DNA of 64,000 nt, from assembly GCA_009741485.1 (NCBI GenBank), contig CM019217.1:43998266-44062265 (forward strand), written 5' to 3'. Source of the DNA: Malurus cyaneus samueli (lineage: Eukaryota; Chordata; Aves; Passeriformes; Maluridae). Under the pieces are notes generated by a model. That model saw only the letters and a program-made list of their open reading frames with translations, made no database searches and had not been told where the DNA came from. Below are positions 11,701 to 23,946 of this stretch, one piece after another (within the stretch, counting starts at the first letter, position 1; each line of letters begins with the position of its first letter). A program made the translations under genes and the position numbers.

Positions 11701-14700
11701 TCATTTGTGTCATCAGGAAATGGCAATTCCTGTGTAGTTGTTCCTGTGGTCATCTTTTAATGTGGTTGGAACATCAGCTTAGCAACTCTGAAGTTTCAGT
11801 CTTTTGATGTTATGGATCATGAAAATAATAAAGAAGCACTAGGATCTATCTGAAATGATGAACAGCAAGTTTTCCCATGTTAGCATTACAACTGTTGCAA
11901 TCAGGCAGAGGAAATAAAAATTCAGCTCTTGTAATTCAAGTTTTCTTTTGGTCTGTGGTGTTTAGAGTGCATTGTGAACTTCAATTTTACTATCATCCCA
12001 TGTGAGTACTTTAATGCATAAAAGTAAATGTAATCCTTATTGGTTTTCTGTATGCCTCTAAAGCCTTTATTTAACTGGGTGATTTGTAGAAGATCTGTAA
12101 GAATAGATTGTGTTTGGGAATAAGAATTGATAAGAATAAATTATAGAACCTATTTCTTAAATAGTTCTATAAATGTATACATTTAAAGAATGTATTATTT
12201 ATAGAAATATACAAGAAGGATTCTGCAAGCTACATCTTGAAATCTTAAGTCGATAAAGGCATGTAACTTAGAGTGTTTCTTTAAAATACTAGTTATTATG
12301 TAAATTATTTCAGTTATTTAAATAATCATCATAGGCTTTAAAAAAAATTTAAAGATTTTTTTTAGTGTCAAATTGATTGCCATCATGGAAGAAAAAGCTG
12401 AAGATACTTGTGAAGCATTTAAACTCAGTTGTTAATTTTCTGTTGCTGCTAGTGATAGGCTATCCATATTAGTTCTTGTAGAATACAGGTGAAGATAAGG
12501 TATATGAAATCCATGTCTGATCCTGCAGTCACTGGAGTATTGCACTTAAATTTGGTCATAAGAATACCTGTGAAAAGCTATGTGCTTGCAAGATGTTTAC
12601 TGCATCAGTAGCTACAAATGTAAATTTTTCAAACTTCTTTGTCATGTACTTTTGTTGCCTCAGAGAGGAATTGATTGTCAGTTTTCCATTGACAAAAAGT
12701 CATTAGTCTAAGCTTCTGTTTATTTACTTGTAAGAGCAAGAAGTTAATCTCCGAAAAGTAGGACTTTTCAAGTATGCTTAAGTCATTTAGGAACATAAAT
12801 TCCATTGACATTGTACTGTGAGAGAAGTAGAATTGAACTGAAGGAGAGGATTTATTTTGGAAGTTAAGCAAACTGAAAAGTGCAGTTGATCACAAATATC
12901 AGTCAGTGTATTATGTTTTTGATTGATTCTTGTATGAATCTTCTCAGCCTAAATGAATACCAGACTGTAAAATTGTTGCAAGACTTTGTCAGTTACGGGC
13001 AGGGAGAATTAGCAAAGTGTGGCTTCCAAACTTAAATAGGAAAGCATTATGTTTAAACCTACTATACTCTCGCAAAGAGGCTATAAGAAAAATACTGTGT
13101 AACTCTCTTTAGAATCAGTGTCTCTGCAATAGTTATTGTCCTGCTGTTTTCTTTGCCAGCACATCAGTGGTGCAGTGGTAGGTAAAAGACTCCAAAGTCC
13201 AAAAAAGCTTTAAGTGAAAAGCTGAGAAGTTGGTTGAAATGTTATAATTAAAGAAAATTACCTGTCTCTTTTTGCTATGAATTTTAATGGTCATTTGTTT
13301 GCCTCTTAGCTACTCACTGATTTACTATTTGTTTGGCAGTAACTAGGAAGTCTGCAAAACTTGTTGCATGACTTGTTTCAGCTATCAGTTGTTTTTCTGT
13401 GCCTTATCAGGCTGCTTGACAACTGTTTAATTGAAAAGTTTCACATGCTCTTGAAGTGTTATTGTTAGAATAAGCACTTAATTCCAGAAGGAGGATATAA
13501 TCTCATGGCTTGATAGTGAGAGCAGCAGTGTAGAGGGAGGGATGCTATCACTGTTCCAGATAGCAGACTTGTTTATTTTATAAATAAAGATTATATTTTT
13601 CTGAATAGCAAAGCATTTTGGCTGATTGTAAATACCTCTGAGTGGGGACAAATACTTTACTGTCTTTCACTAAGAATTCACGAAGAACTTTCACTAAGAA
13701 TTCAAATGCTATATCCAGTGTACAAATGGGAATCTTGTTCTGGAGAAGTCGTAATAAAAAGGATGAAACTTGCTTTTTTTCCTTGGGTCGTTGTGCGTAT
13801 AAAAAAATCCAGTAGTTGCGCTGTGCTTGATGAAAAGATGCAGATGAGAAATGGCAGCAGAAGAATGACTTAAGATTGCTTCTACGCTGTGTTTCCTGTC
13901 GGACAAGGGGTGTTTCACTGTTAAAAAGGCTAAGAGTACAGACACTTTCTCTCCTCAAGTGCCGTTTTGCTTTATTGTCTATGTTAACATGTTATGCAGC
14001 TTCGATACTTGAGTATTGCTGCTGGTAAAATTGTCTTTCACAGGTTCTAAATGCAGAGGTTTAGAGGAAATACCTGCCTGCATTTTTTGACTAGCTGATG
14101 GTAATTAGATTGTCAGGTTAGTGCTGGTTATTGAGAATAGTTACAAACCCCCTCCACTCAGCAACACGGAGTGCTGGGGAATCAGGTTCAGACTTTGCTT
14201 TGCTTTAACTGAAGGCAGTGCACACGAGTGCTAACAGCATTTTTGATCTTTGGTCACTTCAGCTCCTATAATTTTTGTTTGTCAAATCCAAATGAATCTT
14301 TGGGTCCAAACTGAGTGCACTCATTGAATGATTTTGTTCCAGTTTTGTATAATTGTGGTGGTCGCTATTACAGGTTGTCAGTGTTGCACAAGAAACTTTA
14401 CATAAGCTGGTGAATTTGAGCTCTTGTCGGGGGGGATATCTTTACCAGAAGCCCTAAATATTTCTCATGATGAGTAGGCAGGAAAGTTTGCATCACTCTT
14501 GCTGTGTTTTGAAAAGTCAACACTGAGGTATTTTACTATCAGTTTAAGGAAGTGGAGAAGTTAACAGATTTTAGAACTTTTGGGTTGGTGATTTTTAAGA
14601 AAGCATAGTTAAATGCATTCTATGAGGTTTCTGATGTTTCATAGACTAACAAAAGGTTGCTTTATTAGTAGCTTTAATGAACAAATCGCTTTATTGGCTT

Positions 14701-16689
14701 AGACATACTGGTTGCTTTGTCGGTCTAAACAGCTATGGGTTCTTGTTTCAATTCACCATTGTGCTGGAGTAGAGAAGTGATAGCCATTGACCTTCTGTTA
14801 AAGCACAATAAAAAGTTTTTTGTGAAGAAGCAAAGTGTGCGAGGAAAAGAGCAATGCAGTGCTGTGTCTTGAGTTCAGCAACATAAAAATCAAGGGACCA
14901 TGTACCTCTCAGTTGCTTTTCTTGCTAGGTGACTCAGTACAGTGTAGCACCTGAAACAAGAAAAGGCAAGACTGAGTTTTCTGAAGGCTGTTTTTCATGG
15001 ACCCTGTGTGTAAAGAAAGAAGGTATTTATGTTGTAACTATAAGGAAGCATAATAAGTAGGTACTCTGTTCTGAAGGGAAAGTATGTTCGTTTTGAAAAA
15101 AAAAAATATTATTGATTGTCTGACCTGTTTTGTTAAGTGATTAACACACATGACTTAATTATAGTCTGTGACTGAATTAAGTGACCTTATTTTATTTCTT
15201 GAATTACTTCCTAAGAATTTATTTAAATGAGCAAATAGCTTTTTTTTTTCTCCTGGTTGTATGCTTAGGACACAGAAGAAATTTGATTGACGCTGTAGAC
15301 TCTTGTTAATGATAAAAATAAGCTCTCAAAGTTGATGTCTGTGTACTGAAAGGTTGCTGAATCAGTTGGGAAGACGTTATCAATTTTGTAGTTACCAGCT
15401 TGTTATAAAAAACTTATATTGCTTGTTAAAGATGAGCGTCTTTCTGTAACTAGAATAATAGTGTTGCAGTTGAAGTGGGGGATTCGGATAGATTTGCCAA
15501 ATGTGTTTACATTATGTAACATATGAAGTTATTATCATGATTAAAAGCATTAGAGACTTTCTCTTTAGTGAAAGCACTGTATGAAACCAATTTATCCTTC
15601 TCTGCAAATACATTTTTTATTAAGGATGGGGCAGTATTGTGCAGTATGCATGTTCTGTAGTTGGCTGGTTTCTGGTTTGCAGATTTGCACTTGTCATTTA
15701 GTGGGAGCAGCTACTGGAATGTATTTTGCACTTTAGTTATACTTTGAGTTTTGTTGTAGGTATTGTGTGGTATGCTTGGTGGTTGTGGTTCTTGGGTCTA
15801 GTTTATAGTGGTAGCTCTATTTGTAATGTATAAATAAAGTCCTGGAACTAGTGTTTGTCATATAACAGCTTTGTACCCTGATATCCTCCTAATTTCTCAG
15901 GGAAAGCAAGTTTTCCCTGCAACAATTTGAGGAAAACTATGACAGCAGTGAAACTGTTCATCTATAAATTAATCTAGATTTCATTTTTGAGATGGTGCTA
16001 TAAACTTGTTTCTAAGATTAGGAGTGAGACTGGGTGAGCAAGTTTGCGTAAGGACACGCTGTGGAGTTGTGGCCACACTGAGTGTGTATTCAGACATTGC
16101 CCATCCTGTTCAGAGGAGACCTGAGTTGCCATCATACTCTGGTTAACAGCTATAACTCAGCAGTGCCATTTAGAGAAATACCTTTTGACTTTAGTTTTCT
16201 TCTGAATTCTGTGGCATCAAAAAGCATTTAATGTAATGTTTGCATGGAGGAAACTTAGAGCAGAAAAAACCCCACATTTTTTCATTTCCTCTTCCTAAGA
16301 GAAGCTGGGTAGGATATTTGATTGGCTCTGTATGCAGTTTACTCTTGCCTGTCTCCTCTGGCTTTCCCTGCTTTTCCTCTTTCTCTCTGGTCTTTTGGCA
16401 TGTGCTTGGACATTTGTTTTGCTCTCTAGTGAATTCTTGGTTCTGTCTTCCTGTCTCCTTTTGCCTGCAGTTTTTATCCTTTATCCCTTTGCTTGTCCAG
16501 TTTTGGCTTCCTACTCTTGTTTTACATTTTAATGTTGTTTGAGTAGTTTTATACCTCTTAAAAATATGTGGTTTTCCTTTATGAGCATTTAAATTAATTG
16601 AGTCAGCTCTGATTTTTAAAGGAGCTGCCCCTTGCAGAGGTCATTTTAGCATCCTCTTCTGACAGCTACTCAAAGCATTCTGTACTTGC
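11701..16689. other. Non-coding stretch, intron-like
   Basis: Mostly AT-rich DNA. A 24-bp tandem duplication lies at 13664-13704. A minus-strand open stretch at 13958-13578 (126 codons) overlaps that duplication and has no recognisable domain. No transposon family was recognised. Confidence 0.4.
13664..13704. repeat. Short tandem duplication, 24-bp period
   Basis: The 17-mer 'ctttcactaagaattca' occurs at 13664-13680 and again, identical, at 13688-13704, a spacing of 24 bp. Such local duplications usually arise by replication slippage or repair. Confidence 0.9.
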
Positions 16690-16760
16690 TGATGAATCTG
16701 TACCTCAGTTTCCCAATATGCAAATTTTAAAGATGACTTACGTCCTCAGTATTGTTTAAA
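16690..16760 (+). mobile_element. MIR-like SINE fragment
   Basis: The segment 'aatctgtacctcagtttccc' followed by 'aatatgcaaattttaaagatgactta' resembles the core of MIR-type SINEs (consensus around 'gtgcctcagtttcc...atctgtaaaatggg'), in + orientation. The copy is short and diverged, consistent with the great age of this family in amniotes. The exact subfamily cannot be given by eye. Confidence 0.5.
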
Positions 16761-17216
16761 TTAATTAATCAATTAAGGTATCCAAGGATTTTGATGGTAT
16801 AGTAGTTTCTACAAAAGTACTGTAAGAGTGAGTAGTCAACATGGCAGCATTTGACTAAACACAATATTTGTAAATTCTTGATGTCCAAAGTATCCTTGCG
16901 AGTGATGGAATTGAAGAGGTTGTGGGGCTTCAAACAATACACTTTAACCCTTCGTACTACTTTATGGAAACTTGTGTTTTAGCAGCCCATTGTTGAGAAA
17001 CTAGTTTTGAAGCTGTGTTGATGTTGAATGACTGCACCCATCTGTAACTTGAGTATGTGATAGCAACTGATGCCAGCTGTTCATGTAAAAGAGAACTGGC
17101 AATTCTGGTGCAGTTTTCATTGGAAAGATAGATTAAGTAAAGGTAAAGCAATAAAGCCAATTGAAGAATTCTAGCTGTCTAGAACTGTGCTGCAGTTGGT
17201 TTTATATTATGGATTT

Positions 17217-18101
17217 CTTCATCAATATCAACTTCCTAAACATTCATCTCAATATCTACTGGCAGCCCACAAACTGCATATATTGAAGAAAGAAGATGTG
17301 GCCAGCATCTGTTTGCTTTAAAACCAGCAGCCATCTGCAACATACAGTTAAATGGGTACTGTTTAGCCCTTAGATATAACTGCATCTGCAGTAAGAAGAG
17401 TGCATTTGATATTCATCTTTCAAAGCATATACCTGAAAACAGTATTCCTCAAGAGAAATAGTGAGATTTTTGAATGTCAAGCATGAATCGGCTGCAATAC
17501 AACACGAAAAATCCCTGTAGTGGCTTGGAATTGTGGAATTGGAATTCACACAGAAAATGATTGAACATTACCAGCTATAGTGGGAAATAGTATGTGAAAA
17601 AAATTTCTCTCAATGCTTTCTTTTCCCTAGATTCCTAATAATCCCCTACTATTAACTTCATGATCAGAGCCAACTTCTTTTATGTGAACTTGCATCAAAT
17701 AGTACCAGGCCTTGCAGAGCAACAAATGCAGAGCTTGCCAATGAATCTTCACCATCCTATGGTAAATATTTGTTCTCCCCACTAAAACCAACAAAACCTG
17801 TGGGTCTTATATATTCACACACCAGAATGAAATATATTCAACACAGTTCACCAAATGTTGCGGGAGTAAAGGGAGGGAAAGCAAATAACTGCTAAGCATC
17901 CAAGTGAACACACAGAAAAGACTGAACCACTCTCTTCTTTCTTGTAAGCCAAATATCCAGATGAGCTTAAAGGAACATTCAGAAGATAAATCTGAGTCTT
18001 TAAGTATGGGATTATGCAGCCTATCATGGCCTCAGAAAAGGAGTTTTGTGAAATTGCGTAAACTTTCCCACTCCTTTAAATCTTCAGTATATCACACATA
18101 A
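17217..18101 (+). pseudogene. Decayed coding-like stretch, possible retrocopy
   Basis: The + strand here is A- and C-rich, unlike the T/G-rich DNA around it. Several coding-like pieces lie in different frames: about 17218-17322 (HQYQLPKHSSQYLLAAHKLH), 17656-17895 (79 codons, including ELANESSPSYGKYLFSPLKP), and 17904-18101 (including WPQKRSFVKLRKLSHSFKSS). Stops and frame changes separate them, and the composition (Ser, Lys, Pro) is that of a disordered protein region. Inference: this could be a retrocopy of a long mRNA. A weak resemblance of the last two pieces to the C-terminal part of ARHGAP11A was noted from memory and is not reliable. No intact start, poly(A) tail or target duplication was seen. 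Confidence 0.22.
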
Positions 18102-18580
18102 ATAGTAATTGTCTATTCTGCCCTTCTCAAATTGAAATTTTTTACTTTTGCCATCTTCCTAGAAAAATCTCAATTCCACAGGTTTTCAGCCTCCTCATAT
18201 TAATTAACATAAGCCAGATGAAATCAGAACTCATATTCTCAACTTGAAGCTGTTCTGAAGCCTGTTCTCTGTCTTTTTGAAATCTGGAGGTTTTCTCTGC
18301 CTGATCAGTTCAGCTATATAAGTTTGACAAATAGGGGAAGCTTTATACTATGAGTGCTTCTAACACTCTTCTCTGGACCAAAATTGTTGTCTTGGAAAAC
18401 TCAGTTTCACCTAATTTGAGCAAAACATTAACCTGGCCTTACAACATTGAGGTTTAGGTTCCAGTTCAGCCTTGAGTGAGACTGGCTCATTTGGTTTTCA
18501 TAGGGCTTCTGCCTTGCTAATCAGAAGTTATTTTTAGCTCGTGGCTTTTCATCAGTCTTTTGGAGGTAGAAATGCAGACA
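18102..18580. other. Non-coding stretch
   Basis: The A/C-rich composition of the preceding segment fades out through this stretch. No open frame or repeat family was recognised. Confidence 0.35.
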
Positions 18581-18757
18581 GAGCAGTGGCATGGTAGTTG
18601 GAAGAACTAACTGGGATTTCTATTCCTAGCTTCTGCCACTGACTTCATTTGAAATTCTCTTATTCAAGAGCATAATATTCCATTTTATGTGTCATACTCT
18701 ATAAAATGAGAGTACACATCTGTCAGATGTTTTGAGATCTTTGGGTAAATGCTGTTC
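18581..18757 (+). mobile_element. MIR-type SINE, near full length
   Basis: The copy follows the order of an amniote MIR element. A tRNA-related head comes first ('cagtggcatggtagttggaa', then 'tattcctagcttctgccact' and 'gacttc'). The middle part contains 'ataaaatgagagtacacatc', and a tail 'gttttgagatctttgggtaaatg' matches the 3' part of the amniote MIR consensus around 'gctttgagatct'. The order and spacing of these blocks make this the clearest SINE in the window. It is diverged and has no coding capacity. Confidence 0.75.
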
Positions 18758-21700
18758 TGAGTGTTTGTTTCAAGGGATCACAGTTCACAATGCCACTATA
18801 ATAGTACAGGTTTATTTCTTTCTGGAAAAGAGGCAGCATCAGTAGTTCACTATTCTGCATGAAAAGGGCAGCCTGTAATTTATATAATAGTCTTAAAGTT
18901 AATGTATTCTTTACCATACATATAGCTATTAATTGTTTAATGGGAGCAGTGACTTAAAATGAGTTGCTAGTAGATTTAGTGGACATTAGATGCTTTAAAG
19001 AAAATAGGGAATTACATTAATAAACTGTTTGTTGGGACAATTTTAGCAGGTGCTAAATTTCTGTGCTATTGATATTGTTTAAAATACGTTTAATGAGACA
19101 TAAATATTGTTTCCCTGTAATGAAGGCAATATCCAAGACAGACCCACAAGTTCCAAGTGAGATGTTACTCTGCTTAATGGTACACATCTTATGTTTTCTC
19201 ACCCTCATGGAAACAGCTTACTGCTATAGTTGCTGCATTAATCCATAATCCAATAAAGGGGATTTATTTGAGGGGTTGAACAGAGAGAGAAGAGAAAAAC
19301 AGTCTCTATAATGCCCTATGGACAATAGTTAAAATAAGATGGAGCTCTTGAATGGCTCTGTTTGCCTTTCTCAGTGTGTGAGAATACACTTTGATGTGTC
19401 ACAGTACTCTGTAAAAACTTCACCAAAATGCTTGGTTTTTAAGAGGAAATGTTAGGACTTTCCTCTCTTGAATATGGGAAGTGCCTTATCTGGATCCATA
19501 AGATGGCCATTCATGCTTTATTTTAAAATGTTGCTTGATTCCTGTGAAAATAAATTTCACAGAACAGCCAAGAAGACATTCTGATTCTTAATGCTTGGAA
19601 ACTTCTCATGTTATAATTGTCATTTAATAGACTAGTGCTTTACTCCAATTTCTGGTGTACAGTTTAGATAAGAATGATACTGAGCTCTTAAAAGATATAA
19701 AATCATGGAAATCATTTGATGCTCAGATAGGCACATATCTTGCTGTATGTCAGAATAATTGGAAAAAAGTTTTGAAGTTTTGAACAGGATTAAATGTGTG
19801 TCTGTGAATTAGAAGGCTAAATTTTGGTTTTGGCACCTGCCATCCTATGATGCAATCAAAGCCTTGAGCTGTCTACAAAGCGCTCGAGCCTGTGGAAAAC
19901 CTGCAGACATCACCAGAGTATAATCCACAAAGCATTGGCTGCCTGGGACTGGAAATGTTGTTAAAACTGTCGGGAGTTCCCAGGAGGTCTTGAGTTGAGG
20001 AGATGTGAAAAAATGGCTCTAGCAGGTTTTTCTCAGTTGAGTCCATGTAGTAGGCAGTGATGAAGGGCAGGGGGAGCTTAGCACATCCCCTGGGTCAGAT
20101 GCGGCAGCAGGCAGCAGGCAGAGCAGTGTCCTGGTCTCCAGCTCTCTCAGCTGGCGATGGACTGGTTGCTTCTAAAAATAGTACATGTTACAGATGCTCC
20201 TGTTACCACTGCATGAAGGAACGGGATCCTTCTGCTTTGTGTGGGTAGAATTACAGGCCCTGAATATGAGCAGAAGCAGAGCTGCAGGAACCTCATCTTG
20301 GTGGACACTGGTGTCTGGGGCACCTGAGCCTGCTTCTGGTGCTCATCACCTGTTTGTGTATTGCTTCTTTGAGTGTGGGCTTTGCAGCTCCTTGAAAACT
20401 GTCGTGCTAATTGAAACAGCAGGCAGCAGGAGATCTGGCGTGCAGTATGCCATTAGACAGGACTGGGTTTTATCCTTTATTTCAATTCTGGGAATTGGTA
20501 TAAAGCACATCCAGATTTTTGGTAGGAAATGTTCCTCACATGGTAAAGGCAGAATTCTTTTAGCAAAGACGATTTTTTTTTTAACAAGATTGGTCAATTT
20601 AAAGTCAGCTTTACCCTTTTTATGCTTTGCTGTTGAAGTACTCTCTGAAGTGGTTACTGGGGAGAGTACTGTATGCCATTTAAGTTTTAATTCTCTTCTG
20701 TTTGTTCATTCTGACTGCTGCTATTTTATAAAGTCAGACAGAATGTTTTGTTAGCAAACAAATGGGAAGTGAAAAGCAAGCAGCCCTTCCTTTTCTAATA
20801 AATGCTTCCATTATTCTTTCTTGGTACTTAGAATGTTATGTCATGGACCAAACTTGAGTTGATAGCTAAGCTAGAAATGATAATAAAGTCTTGGCTGTGG
20901 GAAATGGATGAGGTTACTGATAAAATTCTAATTTTAAAAGGTGCCTGGTGTCTTCTTTAGAGTCTTTTGTCTTTTCTTAGTTTAAACTTACTGGCTTTGC
21001 TAACACTTAGAGTAATGCTTTCTTTCGTTTTTCTTTTATAAGAATTATTTTTGGTTTAGTTTTTTTTGTGAGGTTGGAGTTTAGTATTATACTGATAATA
21101 TACCTCGAACTATTGTTAATTTTTGGCACGGATTTTAAAGCATTGAGTTTTAACCAGTTAAGATAGGATGATACATGTAGTAAATATAATATTTATGTTC
21201 CTGTTTAAATACTAATACCATGACAATATTTAGATGGCCACAGAACAGAAAGATCTTGGAGGATGACTTCAACAATACTGCATATGAATTTGGATACAGA
21301 CAGAGATTTAACTGTTCATCTGAATACCTTTGTTTACTAAGTATGACACGAAATGCTGGGTGGCTGTATGCAAGTTACTGAGAGCCTGAGACATGTTTTC
21401 ACTAAGAGTAGTTTTAAGATTATCTCAAGAACTGTCTGTCTTTCCTGTACCTCACCAAGTGTGGTAATTCACTCTTGAAATAATGAAGGTCTGAATCAGC
21501 TGAGTTTACATATGTGAGACATTGTATAAATGTATATATTTTCATATATGATATATAAATGAACTAAGTGCTTCAAAGGGGTCCACTGGATTCTGGGTGT
21601 GCAGTAGAATGACAGGTATGGTACTGGAAACCAGACTGCTCTGTTTGTCCGTCACAATTTTTGCATCTCACATGTCTGTATGAATGTAGAAAAAATGTTA

Positions 21701-23686
21701 GATACCTTTGGTAGAAATTCCTATCCGAGACCATGCGGAGGAATTTATTGATGTTTATCTACTTCAGTGATGTTGTACTTGCTAGAAAGTAAAATTCATT
21801 CTGGCAGAATTTATTCTGTCTGTTGGTACAAGGTAAATAAACAGAACCTCTAATTTTCCATACCTGGTCCTAAAATTAGATTGTTCAAAGTATTTGAAAG
21901 ACCTTAGGGTCTGTTAGGAGTTGCTTTGACACACCACTCTTTATCTTATGCAAACTAAACCAAGCAGAAAATAAACTTGCAAACCCTCCTTAATATCCGA
22001 GCTGTATCAGTGGAACACTTGGCGCCTTACCTCGTTCGGCATTGCAGATTCCCATTCCTGTAGATTTAGCTGCCTTTCTGCATGTATCTGCATCTGTGTT
22101 CTCTGTGAGTTTTCTTTGTAAATCCTGGTCTGAAAACAGGCATAGAGAGTAGTGCCTAAGAACAAGAAGAGAGGTTAAGTTATGTTAATTTAATAGCTTT
22201 ATTTTTGATGTGAGGCTGTATAAAATTTATTTTTCCTTCTTCCTCTGTTACCTAATTAAAGAGGCATCTCAAGGATGCTGTTGAAAGTTTCTTAAAGAAA
22301 ACTGAGAGAATACATGGATTAATGTGGAGTCTGTTCTGTTGCTTAATGTTTCCACCAAAGCCATCCTAATCACATCCATATCTGTAAGCCTACACAGGTA
22401 TTCTTAGATCTGTTAAATTGTTTCCATCTTTCAAACAGGGCAAGTTTAATTCATTACCTTACCACTTTATGATCGTCTGTGTAGGCACTTGGTGATGAAA
22501 ACGCACAAATAACTTTTAATCTTTCACCTCAGCACCATAGTGATTTTAGCTTCAATTTCTGTACCTTTATAATGAAATTTTTCTCACTGTAGCTTTCTGT
22601 GTATGCTATGGCACCCATTTGTTTTCCTTATGTTATTGGTAAATTGCTGAAATAATTTCCTTCTTGTCCAGCAATTGCAGGCTTTTGTTCAGTTTTGTTC
22701 AGTAGAACTGAACTTATTCTTCGTGGTTATATAAGTTCAGATTGCGCTGAAAATCTCCTTTAAGTTTTGATTTGAAAGTTTAAAGGCTGCAGTTAGAACT
22801 GAGGACCTAATTGGAATTTAGAATTTCTATTGCTGTATATAAAATCAGACCACTCTGTTGTCTGTTACCAGCTCTGATAATTAGCATCCACTTTGAGCCA
22901 AAATTTCAGTCATCCCACAGGATTTATTCACCAGTCTCATTTACTCTTTCAATATAAAGAGGCAGCACCAATAACTCAAAGATTTAGCTCTGAATCCAAG
23001 GTCGTCTTGACAGGGTCATCTGAATTGTTTGGTTGTCTTGACAGACAACCTAAAACAGTTTATTCACTTCCTCTTTGGATATATAACTGTGCTGTTAAGA
23101 ATTTTTGCATATCATGAAGATGTTGTATGGATTGGGGGCCAGAAGATCTCAGAAATATGCAGCTGGACCTTATGCCTGTGGCAGTATGTTAAGGATACTC
23201 TTGTTTTGTCCACTAAGTGTTGCACTCAAAAATGCAGATGTTGGTAAGAGTTCTTAGCAAGATTTTTGGCTTCCTTGACTCCTGATAGGCATGTTTTTTT
23301 TTTGCAAAATTTTCTATGTTAACAATATTAGTAATAGAGAAGTACACTAGAGGGCCTCCACTTAATCCTTGTTCTGGTTTCTCATCCATCTACCTTAAAG
23401 CTTTGCAGTGGTTTCCGGTAGCATGTATTGCTTTTGGAGATGAAAATTAAAGCATAATAAACTTTAAATGTTGCATAATGATATTCTCTAACTTTTCTTT
23501 TGTCATATGCCCATAGTGAAGTTAGTCAATGAGAAGCAATGTGCTGAACTGATAAAGGAAAAAATCACCTTTATGCTTTGCTCTGAAGGGACTCTGCTTT
23601 TGCCTCTTCAGCTTAGAATAGCATTGTTTATGTTTATAGAGAACTGTGATTAAAGTACAGTAAAATGAGTTTATTTTCTATTTCAG
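18758..23686. other. Non-coding stretch, intron-like
   Basis: AT-rich DNA. A 189-codon frame starting with ATG at 20185 (+) has no domain I recognise. A 21-nt hairpin-like inverted repeat (CTGTGAAA, 5-nt loop, TTTCACAG) lies at 19542-19562. An AT-rich imperfect palindrome of tata units lies at about 21525-21560. No transposon was recognised. Confidence 0.4.
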
Positions 23687-23788
23687 GAAGCCACAATGGC
23701 TATGAAGGCTGCAACATTTCCTCCTTTGTCTCCACTAGAGAGCACTACCAGCTGGCTAAGGCCTCTCATGTATTCACTGAAATGCTGA
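23687..23788 (+). CDS. Candidate terminal exon with nearby AATAAA
   Basis: Seen: a strong acceptor-like tract (tttattttctatttcag) ends at 23686. It is followed by 33 open codons and TGA at 23786-23788 in frame 0 (peptide begins EATMAMKAATFPPLSPLEST). A second frame over the same bases is also open, to a TGA about 10 bases later. AATAAA lies at 23813-23818, 25 bases after the first stop. Inference: this could be a last exon of a minor transcript on the + strand. No family was recognised, and two open frames over the same stretch weaken the case for either. Confidence 0.18.
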   Translation, partial: EATMAMKAATFPPLSPLESTTSWLRPLMYSLKC

Positions 23789-23812
23789 TTGTGATGTGAC
23801 ACTCAGTCCTGG

Positions 23813-23818
23813 AATAAA
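23813..23818 (+). terminator. Possible polyadenylation signal AATAAA
   Basis: Canonical hexamer just downstream of the candidate terminal exon at 23687. The hexamer is common in AT-rich DNA, so it supports the exon only weakly. Confidence 0.2.
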
Positions 23819-23946
23819 TGTCACTAGAAATTGTATTAACTTCCTGTTATCCTATCATTTGTGCTCATTAAGAGAAATTAGGGGCAGAAGGGACTTTTAA
23901 CTTCTTCAAGGTAAAAATGTACTGTATTTAGACCTGTGTTTCTCAG

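Noticed and set aside
19542..19562. Perfect 8-bp inverted repeat with 5-base loop
   Set aside because: Too short for a microRNA precursor, and expected by chance in 64 kb of AT-rich DNA.
20185..20754. 189-codon ATG frame on the + strand
   Set aside because: Longest open frame in the window, but composition follows T-rich DNA and no domain, signal or family is visible. It includes low-quality hydrophobic stretches and has no supporting splice or promoter context. T-over-A bias on this strand lowers stop frequency.
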